From: an uncultured bacterium
Lineage (GTDB): Bacteria; Acidobacteriota; Aminicenantia; Aminicenantales; CALLJL01
Direction of reading: 5' to 3'
DNA length: 64,000 nucleotides
Assembly (NCBI GenBank): GCA_938092135.1
Contig: CALLJL010000023.1
Span: 124,001-188,000, forward strand
Shown here: positions 52,898 to 61,823 of the stretch, piece after piece
How positions within the stretch are numbered: the first letter of the stretch is position 1
How the letters are laid out: every line of letters begins with the position of its first letter
Translations under genes and position numbers: made by a program
The notes under the pieces: model-generated
The model's database searches: none
What the model saw: only the letters and a program-made list of their open reading frames with translations
What the model was told of the DNA's origin: nothing

Positions 52898-54693
52898 GAA
52901 AATTGCATATCCTTTTTTCCTTACTTCTTTTACTTCTTTTCATTCAAAGCCCTGGCGCTGGCTTGTTTCCCACTGACATTATGCCTCTTAAAGAAATAAA
53001 ACCAGGGATGAAGGGCAGAGGAAAAACAGTTTTTTCCGGTCAGCAGGTGGAAGAGTTTGAAGTAACTGTTATTGGTGTAATGGACAACGTGGAACCGAAA
53101 AGAAGTATTATTCTGGCCGAACTCTCAGGACAGAATCTGGAGACAACAGGTGTTCTCAGCGGCATGAGCGGAAGCCCTGTCTATATTGAAAATAAATTAA
53201 TTGGGGCTGTGGCCTATAGCTTCCCCTTTGCTCGGAAAGCCATCGCTGGTATTACTCCCATTGAAGAAATGCTCGCCAGTGAAAAAAAGGAAAAGAGTTT
53301 TCGACCGATGGGAGGTCATCCGATTACCTTTAATCCCTGTTTAAACTTTGAAGAAATCCTTGAGCTTAATCCTTTTTTGTTTCCTCAGCTTAAATATGTT
53401 TCTGCTGGAACCGATATCCAACGCTTAACTGTTCCTCTGATTTTCAATGGCTTTTCGCCTTTGGTGGTGGAGAAAAACCGAAACCTTTTCCTTCGCTTGG
53501 GATTTATTCCTGTAGCTTCAGGAAGTTCTTCTTCAGCCGGCGAGGTAAGTGGTTTGAAGCTCAAGGAAGGAGATCCCGTCGCCATTCAGCTGATTACCGG
53601 CGATTTAAATTTGTCAGCAATAGGCACAGTAACTTATGTAGATGGTAATCGGATCTTAGCTTTTGGCCATCCCATTTATAATCTCGGGCCAGTGGATTAT
53701 GGCCTGGCGACTGCCGAAATTCTCACCGTGGTGCCTAGCCTTGAGACTTCCTTTAAACTGGCCAAAACCGGACAGACGGTGGGCCGATTCTTTCAAGATC
53801 GCAATGCCGCCGTGGCTGGTGAAATTGGTCGCTTTCCCCAGATGATTCCCTTAAATTTAAGTTTAATTGAAGCTTTCGGTGATTATAAAAATTTTCGTCT
53901 TCAGATAGTTAATGATAAAATTTTGACTCCCCTTCTTTTCAATTTGGCCCTCTATTCCATTATCCTCAGCGAAAATCGAGCTTATGGTAATCTTACGGTT
54001 GAATTTAGCGGCGATCTATATCTCGATAATGGTCAAAATATTCATCTTGAAGACCTATTCTCTTCCAATCTTGATCGGGCCGCCACTTCCTTTTCCGGTT
54101 TGCTCGCTTCAGTCATCTATTATTTGATCAATAATGAATTTCAAGAAATAAATATAACCCGTTGTGATCTTCGATTGAGGACCTCTGAAGAAATGAGGCT
54201 TGGGACCTTAGAAAGAGTCGCCTGTAGCAAATATGAAGTCACCCCAGGGGAAAGATTAGATGTCAAGGTTTTCTATCGGACTTTCCGGGGCGAAAACATC
54301 ATGGAAGAAGTGAGTTTTGTTGTTCCCCAGCTTCCTCCTGATTCGGAATTTCAATTGATTGTCGGTGATGCCGCCTCGATGCATCAAATTGAGCTTGAGC
54401 TTTATCGCCATCCCGAGTTTTCACCCCGCAATTTGAACCAGTTAATCAGACTTCTTAATAATCTTCGTAAGAATAATCGAATCTATTTCAAACTGCTTGT
54501 TCCCAAGCCTGGTATTTTCCTCAGGGGAGAAGAGTTGGGTAGTCTTCCTATCACCCTGAAGACTATGTTGACCTCGCCGAGGGCAGCGACTTCGGCGGTT
54601 CCCATTGCCAATTCAACCTTAGCTGAATATCAATTGCCCATTGCCCATGCTTTTAAGGGGCTGGCCAGAATTCCTCTTAGGATCAAATCATAG
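52894..54693 (+). CDS. Secreted SpoIVB/S55-type serine peptidase
   Basis: 599 residues with a signal peptide (about 1-26). The S55 nucleophile motif is GVLSGMSGSPVYIENKLIG (Ser at about 93), preceded by PGMKGRGKTVFSG, the family start; ILAFGHPIYNLGPVDYGLA carries the characteristic GHP. SpoIVB-like proteases outside spore formers occur widely in Acidobacteriota-type genomes. No PDZ domain is clear. The C-terminal 200 residues are extra beta-rich sequence of unknown function. Its ATG overlaps the stop of the SPT-like gene, so the two are translationally coupled. Confidence 0.85.
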   Translation: MRKLHILFSLLLLLLFIQSPGAGLFPTDIMPLKEIKPGMKGRGKTVFSGQQVEEFEVTVIGVMDNVEPKRSIILAELSGQNLETTGVLSGMSGSPVYIENKLIGAVAYSFPFARKAIAGITPIEEMLASEKKEKSFRPMGGHPITFNPCLNFEEILELNPFLFPQLKYVSAGTDIQRLTVPLIFNGFSPLVVEKNRNLFLRLGFIPVASGSSSSAGEVSGLKLKEGDPVAIQLITGDLNLSAIGTVTYVDGNRILAFGHPIYNLGPVDYGLATAEILTVVPSLETSFKLAKTGQTVGRFFQDRNAAVAGEIGRFPQMIPLNLSLIEAFGDYKNFRLQIVNDKILTPLLFNLALYSIILSENRAYGNLTVEFSGDLYLDNGQNIHLEDLFSSNLDRAATSFSGLLASVIYYLINNEFQEINITRCDLRLRTSEEMRLGTLERVACSKYEVTPGERLDVKVFYRTFRGENIMEEVSFVVPQLPPDSEFQLIVGDAASMHQIELELYRHPEFSPRNLNQLIRLLNNLRKNNRIYFKLLVPKPGIFLRGEELGSLPITLKTMLTSPRAATSAVPIANSTLAEYQLPIAHAFKGLARIPLRIKS

Positions 54694-54708
54694 TTAAGGG
54701 AGAAAAAA

Positions 54709-56874
54709 ATGAAGTGGAAAAGCTCATTGGCTGTTCTTTTTATTTTTATCTTAGCTATTGGCTTGGAAGCCATCGAGCCAAAAAAGTGGGAATTACTGCG
54801 TTTTGAGGATTTCATCCGCGGTCGCCTGCAATCCCTTCGGCTGTCCTCCGAGGGCTGGCTCGCCTTAAGTTTAAAGGCAGAAACTATTTCTGGACCAAGT
54901 GAAGAATTTTATCTTTCAGCCGTAATCTCACCAGATGGGACCATTTTTTTGGGTACAGGACATAATGGTCGAATTTACCGTATAAAAAATGGGAAGAGTG
55001 AGCTTTATTTCCAATTTCAGGAAATGGATGTCACCGCCCTCGCTCTGGATTCGAAGGGTATTCTCTATGCTGCAACCTCACCCAATGGAAAGATTTATCG
55101 TTTGACTGGCCCAGGTCAGGGAGAAACCTTTTTTGATCCTGAGGAAAAATACGTCTGGGATCTCCTGGTAAATGAAAAGGGCTCTCTGTTGGCGGCTGTA
55201 GGCGAAAGAGGTGGGCTTTATGAAATTTCTCCTCTTGGAGAAGGCAAGCTGATTTTTAAAGCAGAAGAAACGCATCTGCTCTGCCTCCACCGGTTAACCT
55301 CAGGCGAAATATATGCTGGCACTGGTAGCCCAGGCCGCCTTTATCTCATCAAGCCCCAAAGCAAAGCTTCTCTTCTCTTTGCTTCCGACTATGAAGAAAT
55401 AAAAGATATAGTAACCGACGATGCTGGAAATATTTATATAGCTGCGGCTGGGACACCAACTAAGGCTAAGAAGGAGGAATCTACCCGGCCAGCAACGAAA
55501 ACCAGTTCTTCAGGCGAAGTGACCATTACCGTTGTTGCTTCCGATGAAATTCGTTCGTCTTCACCTTTCTTCGGTTCTGAAGGCAAAGAACCAGGGGCAG
55601 TTTTTCGGGTAACTCCGGATGGCTTAGCTCGAAAATTATGGTCCTCGCCGGAGGAAATGGCCTATTGCTTAATTTTTAACCCGGCTGATAAAAAAATATA
55701 TTTTGGGACAGGAAACAAGGGCCGAATTTACTCTCATGAAGGCGAAACTCAATTAAGCTTAATTTATGAGGCCCGCTGCGAGCAAGTTTACTTTCTCCAA
55801 CTTTTCGTGAAGCGGCTTTTATTCCTCGGCAATAACCCCTCGACCTTAGGTTTTCTTTCCCAGGAACAGGCCTTCGAGGGGGAATATTTAAGTCCAGTTA
55901 TTGAAGCGCCCACAGTGGCCACCTGGGGGAAAATCGAGTGGCTAGCTGATGTACCCTCTGGGACTAACCTAATTTTACAATCAAGATCAGGAAATTCTTT
56001 GCCTCCCAGCGACACTTGGAGTGACTGGTCGCCGCCATATCAAAAGAGTGGAGAGAGTATTCTTAGTCCTAAGGGTAGATATCTTCAGCTCAAAGTGCTT
56101 TTCCGATCCCAAACAGGAAATGTTTCCCCTCGGCTGCAGCGAATTACCCTTTTCTATCTGCCAGCCAATTTGCCTCCCAACCTTGGCCATATTGAAATTC
56201 TTGAACCCAATGAAGTTTTCCTCCGGCCTCCCGAACAGGATGAAGTAATCTGGGGGTTGGAAAAAACTAAAGGAGTGGAAAAAGGTGGTAGGGAAGAAAG
56301 CCGATTGACCACGTTGGCTGCCCGTAAAGTTGAACGCCTGGGATATCAGACCTTTCGTTGGGAAGCCAGCGATGACAATGGCGATGATCTGGCCTATTCA
56401 ATTTATATAAGAAAAGAAGGGGAAAAAGATTGGCGCCTTCTAGCTGACGGCTGGACCGAAACTATCTTCGTCATTGAAAGGGAAAGCTTTCCTGAAGGAA
56501 GATATGAGTTGAAGGTGGTTGCCTCCGACTCACCCTCTAATCCACCTGGCCTTGAATTAAAAATCGAGAAAATAAGTCTTCCCTTCATTATTGATAATTC
56601 AGCTCCCCAGATAAAAAATGTCATGGCCGTCGAGAAGAATCAACAGCTTGAACTGTCCTTTGAAGCGGAAGACACCCTTTCCGCTATAAAAAAAGCGGAG
56701 ATTCTACTCAGACCAGGAAGATGGCAAACGGTTTTTCCTGTTGATGGAATTTGCGATTCCAAAAAGGAAAATTTTCAGCTTAAATTAATTTTAAAACCTG
56801 AGAATGAAAGAATGATTGTCATCCGCGTGGAGGATCGAGCTGGTAATCGAAGCGTTTACTGGCAGAAATTTTGA
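54709..56874 (+). CDS. Secreted beta-propeller protein with C-terminal Ig/FN3-like domains
   Basis: 721 residues with a signal peptide (about 1-22). Residues 60-370 contain at least six blade repeats such as IFLGTGHNGRIYRIKNGK, LYAATSPNGKIYRLTGP and IYAGTGSPGRLYLIKP. A low-complexity Ser/Thr-rich loop (about 255-280) interrupts the propeller. Residues 395-470 and 535-715 look like beta-sandwich modules (GNVSPRLQRITLFYLP, YQTFRWEASDDNGDDLAYSI). No catalytic motif is visible. It follows the S55 gene by 15 bases. Confidence 0.75.
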   Translation: MKWKSSLAVLFIFILAIGLEAIEPKKWELLRFEDFIRGRLQSLRLSSEGWLALSLKAETISGPSEEFYLSAVISPDGTIFLGTGHNGRIYRIKNGKSELYFQFQEMDVTALALDSKGILYAATSPNGKIYRLTGPGQGETFFDPEEKYVWDLLVNEKGSLLAAVGERGGLYEISPLGEGKLIFKAEETHLLCLHRLTSGEIYAGTGSPGRLYLIKPQSKASLLFASDYEEIKDIVTDDAGNIYIAAAGTPTKAKKEESTRPATKTSSSGEVTITVVASDEIRSSSPFFGSEGKEPGAVFRVTPDGLARKLWSSPEEMAYCLIFNPADKKIYFGTGNKGRIYSHEGETQLSLIYEARCEQVYFLQLFVKRLLFLGNNPSTLGFLSQEQAFEGEYLSPVIEAPTVATWGKIEWLADVPSGTNLILQSRSGNSLPPSDTWSDWSPPYQKSGESILSPKGRYLQLKVLFRSQTGNVSPRLQRITLFYLPANLPPNLGHIEILEPNEVFLRPPEQDEVIWGLEKTKGVEKGGREESRLTTLAARKVERLGYQTFRWEASDDNGDDLAYSIYIRKEGEKDWRLLADGWTETIFVIERESFPEGRYELKVVASDSPSNPPGLELKIEKISLPFIIDNSAPQIKNVMAVEKNQQLELSFEAEDTLSAIKKAEILLRPGRWQTVFPVDGICDSKKENFQLKLILKPENERMIVIRVEDRAGNRSVYWQKF

Positions 56875-56883
56875 TTATTTTTT

Positions 56884-57450
56884 TCAAGCCGTTTTAACTC
56901 TTTCTACATATTTATCTTCTCGGGTATCAATACGCACAATATCACCTTCCTTAATAAACTGAGGAACGGTGACGGTGAGCCCAGTTTCAAGAATGGCCGG
57001 CTTGCCACTTGCCGATTGAGTCGCTCCTTTTAAATAAGGTTCCGTTTTTATTACTTTTAAATCTACTGTAATGGGTGGTTTAACTCCAACCGGTTTTCCC
57101 TCATGCATTTCAATGGTAAAGATAACGTTGGGGACAAGGTAGCGAACGGCGTCCCCAATAAGTTCCTCGTTCAAGGAAAGCTGTTCAAAGGTTTCCAAAT
57201 TCATAAAAATGTAATCATGGCCATCCTGGTAGAGAAATTCCATGGGCACTTCTTCAAGAATAGCCTGCTCGACTCGATCTTCAGAGCGGAAGCGATAATC
57301 AATGAGATTCTGATTCTTCAAATGCCGAAGTTTTGTCTGCACGCAGGCTTTCCAGTTGCCTGGGGCAATATGGACAGCTTCCACAACTCGATAGAGTTCG
57401 CCCTCAAGCTTGATGATCATTCCCTTTCTAATCTGGGTGGCGTTAATCAT
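56884..57450 (-). CDS. efp: Elongation factor P, Asn at the loop tip
   Basis: 188 residues, three OB-like domains. It relieves ribosome stalling at polyproline. The N-terminal loop reads HIAPGNWKACVQTKLR, where position 32 is Asn; this is the place of the modified Lys (E. coli) or Arg (Pseudomonas). The rest, including the C-terminal VTVPQFIKEGDIVRIDTREDKYVERV, is normal. EpmA/EarP-type modification of the tip would not be possible. Confidence 0.94.
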   Translation of the reverse strand: MINATQIRKGMIIKLEGELYRVVEAVHIAPGNWKACVQTKLRHLKNQNLIDYRFRSEDRVEQAILEEVPMEFLYQDGHDYIFMNLETFEQLSLNEELIGDAVRYLVPNVIFTIEMHEGKPVGVKPPITVDLKVIKTEPYLKGATQSASGKPAILETGLTVTVPQFIKEGDIVRIDTREDKYVERVKTA

Positions 57451-57590
57451 TTTATTTCCTCAGTTAGTAAAGGTCTTAAAAATTTATTTTTTGGTCTTTA
57501 ATCTAAATAAATTTTTAGCTTATGGGTTACTTTAAGTCAATAAGGGAACCCATTGATTTTGTTTTCATTATTTTTTATAAATTGCCTTCT

Positions 57591-58373
57591 ATGGCTGAGC
57601 TAATAATTCTTGGGACAGGTGGGGCCACGGCCACAGACAAGCGCGATAATACTTCCTTTTTTATTAAATCAGGTGATGATCGAATTCTTATTGATTGCCC
57701 TGGAAGCATTGTCCATAAATTGAAAAAGGCTGGCGAAAGGCCCGATGAAATTAACTTATTACTTTTAACTCATATTCATCCCGATCATATTTACGGTTTA
57801 CCCTCCCTTGTTCACAGCTTAATGCTAATTGAAAAAGAGATTTTTATCTACGGATCCCAGGAAACAGTAAATTTTGTGGCCACTCTTCTTGACCTTTTCG
57901 AATTAAGGAAACCTCAAATCAAATGTAAAACAGTCCTAATTCCGGTTAACCCGGGAGAAGAAAAAATAATTGGGGGAGGTCTCAGGCTTAGAGCGATCCG
58001 AACGCCCCATCATTCTTCATCGCTTGCTTATCTTTTAATAATGGAAAAAGATTCTCAGAAATGGCTCTTCTCCGGCGACACCCCACCTCATCCTCCTCTA
58101 TGGGCCGAAGCTAAGGTGATCGATCTTCTCCTTCATGAAGCGTCCGCCCCTCACCGTTTTTTTGAAACTTATCCTGAACTTAAAGCTGTTCATACAAGCT
58201 CCTATGAATTAGGTTTTTATGCTGAGCAAGCTGGGGTTAGACGTTTGATTCCCTGCCATTTTTTTGGCGAAGTTGATTTTTCCCTAGAGGAAATCGAAAC
58301 TGAAATTAGAGCTAACTATACGGGTGAACTTTTTATTCCCCGGGACTTTGATCGCTGGCCCAAAAAAATTTAA
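57591..58373 (+). CDS. MBL-fold hydrolase, RNase Z-like
   Basis: 260 residues from the ATG at 57591, where the conserved first strand (LIILGTGGATATDKRDNTSF) starts; an earlier ATG at 57522 would add a non-conserved stretch. The metal motif THIHPDHIYGL (HxHxDH) and the later FSGDTPPHPP and HTSS-type residues fit the beta-lactamase fold of RNase Z/ElaC and related hydrolases. No exosite insertion is obvious, so tRNA processing is only one option. It is divergent from efp with 140 bases between them. Confidence 0.82.
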   Translation: MAELIILGTGGATATDKRDNTSFFIKSGDDRILIDCPGSIVHKLKKAGERPDEINLLLLTHIHPDHIYGLPSLVHSLMLIEKEIFIYGSQETVNFVATLLDLFELRKPQIKCKTVLIPVNPGEEKIIGGGLRLRAIRTPHHSSSLAYLLIMEKDSQKWLFSGDTPPHPPLWAEAKVIDLLLHEASAPHRFFETYPELKAVHTSSYELGFYAEQAGVRRLIPCHFFGEVDFSLEEIETEIRANYTGELFIPRDFDRWPKKI

Positions 58374-58454
58374 TCAAAGAGATATTTGAAAAATGAATAA
58401 AAATTTGAATATAGATAAAGTTTAAAAATGGATTAAAATGAAAGATAGAAAAAA

Positions 58455-60131
58455 ATGAAGAAAATTTTAGTTCTTTCAATTCTTATTGCCACTTGTCTTT
58501 TCTTGATAGCCTGCGGGAGAAAGGAGATGGCCGATTTAATTCTTTATAATGGTCGCGTCTGGACAGGAAATTCTAATCAACCCTGGGTCGAGGCATTGGC
58601 CATAAGAGGCGATCAAATTCATCAAGTAGGATCAAATCGGGAAATAAGGAAAATGGCCGGTCCTTCCACCGCTATTTATGATCTTCAAGGTTCCCTTGTT
58701 CTTCCCGGCTTTATCGATGGCCATACCCATTTTCTCGACGGAGGTTTTTCCCTTCGAAGATTAAAATTGAAGGAAGTTACAAGCCGAGAAGAATTTGTTG
58801 CCTTGATTGCCCAGGAGGCCAAAAAACTTGGTCCCGGGAAGTGGATTACCCATGGCAACTGGGACCATCAACGCCTTCAACCTCCGGAATTGCCAAGAAA
58901 AGAATGGATTGATGAAGTCACTCGGGAAAATCCTGTTCTAATTAGCCGTCATGATGGTCATATGGCTCTGGCTAACAGTTTAGCCCTAAAAATCGCTGGA
59001 ATTGATCGGTTAACGGCCTCACCTCCTGGGGGCGAAATTCAAAAAGATCCGCTCACGGGAGAACCCACGGGCATTCTTACTGATGCGGCCATTGACCTCG
59101 TTTCTCGGCATATCCCCGAGCCATCTTTTGAAGATAAGGTAGAGGCGGCTCAATTGGCCTGTCTTCATGCGATCGAAAATGGAGTAACCTCTATTCACGA
59201 CATGGGCGAGGCCGCAAATTTTGAAATTTATCAGGAATTATGGCGCCGAGATGAGTTAAAATGCCGAATCACCCTTTATTTTCCCATTACAGAAATCGAT
59301 GTTTTTGAGCGCCTTCGCCTGCGAGGCCCCTTTGGTTCTGACTGGTTAAGAATAGGCGGACTTAAAGGTTTTGTTGATGGTTCTCTCGGGGCGGGCACGG
59401 CCCTCTTTTTTGAACCCTATTCCGACCAGCCCCAAAATTATGGCCTTATTCATTCCCAGATGTATCCAGAAGGAATTATGGAAACAAGGTTGAGGCGAGC
59501 TGACCAGCTTGGTTTACCTGTGGCCATTCACGCCATTGGCGATCGAGCTAATGCTTTGATTCTCGATATTATGGAAAAAATAATCAGAGAAAGGGGACCA
59601 AAAGATCGGCGATGGCGGATCGAGCATGCCCAGCATTTACGCCGTGAAGATATAGCCCGATTAGGGCGTTTGGGCATCATTGCCTCAGTTCAACCCTATC
59701 ATTTGGCTGATGATGGGTGCTGGGCTGAAAAAAGAATAGGACCACAAAGAGCAAAGACAACTTACGCCTTTCGTTCCCTTCTGGATAATAAAGTCATTTT
59801 AGTTGCAGGCTCTGATTGGACAGTGGCTCCTCTTAATCCTCTTACGGGCATCTGGGCGGCTGTAACGAGACAAACAATAGATGGACGAAATCCAGGGGGT
59901 TGGATTCCTGAAGAAAAGATTACGGTTGAAGAAGCCATTAAAGCTTATACCATCAATGCCGCCTATGCTGAATTTTCTGAAAAAAAGAAAGGAAGCCTTG
60001 AGCCGGGTAAGTGGGCTGATATAACCGTTCTCGATAGAGATATTTTTTCCATTGCCCCAGAAGAAATTTTGAAAACAAAGATTAAAATGACCTTTGTAGC
60101 CGGGAAAAAAGTTTTTGAGAGGAGAGATTAA
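58455..60131 (+). CDS. Lipoprotein amidohydrolase (YtcJ-like)
   Basis: 558 residues with a lipoprotein signal ending in the lipobox LIAC (Cys at about 20). The amidohydrolase_3 barrel has DGHTHFLDGG, the second-shell AIHAIGDRA, RIEHAQHL and GSDWTVAPLNP metal and substrate residues. YtcJ-type enzymes hydrolyse N-acyl or cyclic amides, with broad or unknown substrates. It would face the periplasm on the inner or outer membrane. Confidence 0.88.
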   Translation: MKKILVLSILIATCLFLIACGRKEMADLILYNGRVWTGNSNQPWVEALAIRGDQIHQVGSNREIRKMAGPSTAIYDLQGSLVLPGFIDGHTHFLDGGFSLRRLKLKEVTSREEFVALIAQEAKKLGPGKWITHGNWDHQRLQPPELPRKEWIDEVTRENPVLISRHDGHMALANSLALKIAGIDRLTASPPGGEIQKDPLTGEPTGILTDAAIDLVSRHIPEPSFEDKVEAAQLACLHAIENGVTSIHDMGEAANFEIYQELWRRDELKCRITLYFPITEIDVFERLRLRGPFGSDWLRIGGLKGFVDGSLGAGTALFFEPYSDQPQNYGLIHSQMYPEGIMETRLRRADQLGLPVAIHAIGDRANALILDIMEKIIRERGPKDRRWRIEHAQHLRREDIARLGRLGIIASVQPYHLADDGCWAEKRIGPQRAKTTYAFRSLLDNKVILVAGSDWTVAPLNPLTGIWAAVTRQTIDGRNPGGWIPEEKITVEEAIKAYTINAAYAEFSEKKKGSLEPGKWADITVLDRDIFSIAPEEILKTKIKMTFVAGKKVFERRD

Positions 60132-60235
60132 AAAACAATAGAATAAAAGCGAAAAAGTTGGAAAGGAGGTTCAAGCTCTTCATTGGCAAAACCGAGGTTC
60201 CTTTGGTAGAATATTAAGCTTTTTAGGAGGAAAAA

Positions 60236-61348
60236 ATGAACGTCGGTATTATGAATGAAAGTGCCAAAATAGAAAACAGAGCTGCCTTAACTCCGAGTGG
60301 AGTTTCTTTCCTTGTGGAAAAGGGGCACAAGGTTTATGTTCAATCGGGAGCCGGTTTAAGGGCAGGATATAGTGATGAAGATTATATTGCAGGCGGAGCT
60401 CAAATTGTCTTTACTAAGGAAGAAGTTTTTGGCCGTTCTGATGTCGTTCTCAATGTTTCTCCCTTGAATCCTGAAGAATGTCAGATGGTCAAACCTAATC
60501 AGATTCTTATGGGCTTTCAACATCTGGCCATTGCCAAAAAAGCGATTGTCGAAGAACTTCTGGCCAAAAAAGTTATCATGTTTGGTTATGAGATTATTCA
60601 AGAAGAGGATGAGAGTTTGCCTTTCTATGAAAGCCTGGGAGAAGTAGCCGGCCAAATGTGCATTTTCATTGCCGGTCACTACTTACAGACAAATCAAGGT
60701 GGTCGAGGAACGATTATGGGTGGTGTGGTTTCCGTTCCACCGGCGACAGTGGTCATCATTGGAAGCGGCGTTTTAGCTCGAAGCGCCACTCGGGCCTTTT
60801 TAGGAGCCGGAGCCCATACGATTGTCTTAGGACACAATATGGATCGTCTTCGCCGGATTGAAGAAATGACCAATGGTCGGGTTATCACTTTGATGGCCAG
60901 TCGGTACAATCTTGCCCGGATGACCAAAATCGCTGATGTTTTGGTGGGGGCTGTGCTTCGGCCAGGTGAGAGAGCTCCGGTTATGATTACCAGGGAGATG
61001 GTGAAATCAATGAAGCATGGTTCGGTAATTATTGATTTGGCCATTGACCATGGAGGTTGCATTGAAACTTCAAGACCTACAACCCTTGAGCATCCAACTT
61101 ATATTGAAGAGGGAGTTATTCATTACTGTGTTCCCAATATTACGTCCGCGGTCAGCCGGACCTCCACTAAGGTTTTGTCCAATCTTGTGGTTCGCTATCT
61201 CCATGAGATAGGCGATTATGGAGTTGAGGGAGCCCTAAAAAAGGATAAGTCCTTAGTTTGTGGCCTTTATCTTTATCGGGGCGGGATAATTAAAAAGAAT
61301 ATTGCTGAAAGATTCGGGCTTCCTTCAAGTGAGTTGTCTCTTGATTAA
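60236..61348 (+). CDS. ald: Alanine dehydrogenase
   Basis: 370 residues with a perfect AGGAGG site. N-terminal RAALTPSGVSFL and AGLRAGYSDEDY, the MGFQHLA His, the NAD loop VVIIGSGVLARSATRAFLGAGAHT and IDHGGCIETSRPTT identify AlaDH of the AlaDH/PNT superfamily. It interconverts alanine with pyruvate and ammonia using NAD. The pyruvate made can be fed to PorGDAB. The NuoE-type gene follows with four bases between them. Confidence 0.92.
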   Translation: MNVGIMNESAKIENRAALTPSGVSFLVEKGHKVYVQSGAGLRAGYSDEDYIAGGAQIVFTKEEVFGRSDVVLNVSPLNPEECQMVKPNQILMGFQHLAIAKKAIVEELLAKKVIMFGYEIIQEEDESLPFYESLGEVAGQMCIFIAGHYLQTNQGGRGTIMGGVVSVPPATVVIIGSGVLARSATRAFLGAGAHTIVLGHNMDRLRRIEEMTNGRVITLMASRYNLARMTKIADVLVGAVLRPGERAPVMITREMVKSMKHGSVIIDLAIDHGGCIETSRPTTLEHPTYIEEGVIHYCVPNITSAVSRTSTKVLSNLVVRYLHEIGDYGVEGALKKDKSLVCGLYLYRGGIIKKNIAERFGLPSSELSLD

Positions 61349-61352
61349 AAAA

Positions 61353-61823
61353 ATGGCCTCAGAAGATAAAGAAATTTTTAAAGGTCTGGAATTAAATCAA
61401 AAAAGCCTAATTCATCTTCTCCATCGAATTCAGGCCCAATATGGATATATCCCTGAAGAAGTGGTTGATGATATAGCCGAACGCTTGAAGATTACACCTT
61501 CGGAAATCTTTGGTATCCTCACTTTTTATAAGGCTTTTGCCCTGGAACCGAGGGGAAAGCACTTAGTGACTATTTGCCTGGGCACGGCCTGTCATGTTCG
61601 GGGTGGTAGGCAGATTGCTGAAGAAGCTGAGAGGCGCCTGGGGATAAAAGCAGGCGAGACAACAGCCGATCGCCAGTTTACTCTGGAAACGGTTAATTGC
61701 CTTGGTTGCTGCGCTATTGGGCCAGTCGTGGTTGTAGATGGAGTTTATCATTCCCATGTTTCAATAGATCAGATCGAAAAGATACTGAAGAAGGCCACGG
61801 AGAAAGGTGATGAAAAAAATTAA
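61353..61823 (+). CDS. NuoE-type [2Fe-2S] thioredoxin-fold subunit
   Basis: 156 residues from the ATG at 61353 (an open frame back into ald is rejected). The cluster cysteines are in CLGTACHVRGG (C-x4-C) and NCLGCCAIGP, as in NuoE/HndA/HydC. The helical N-terminal domain (QAQYGYIPEEVVDDIAERL) is typical. It is the small partner of the flavoprotein subunit encoded next, with which it overlaps by 14 bases. Confidence 0.92.
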   Translation: MASEDKEIFKGLELNQKSLIHLLHRIQAQYGYIPEEVVDDIAERLKITPSEIFGILTFYKAFALEPRGKHLVTICLGTACHVRGGRQIAEEAERRLGIKAGETTADRQFTLETVNCLGCCAIGPVVVVDGVYHSHVSIDQIEKILKKATEKGDEKN

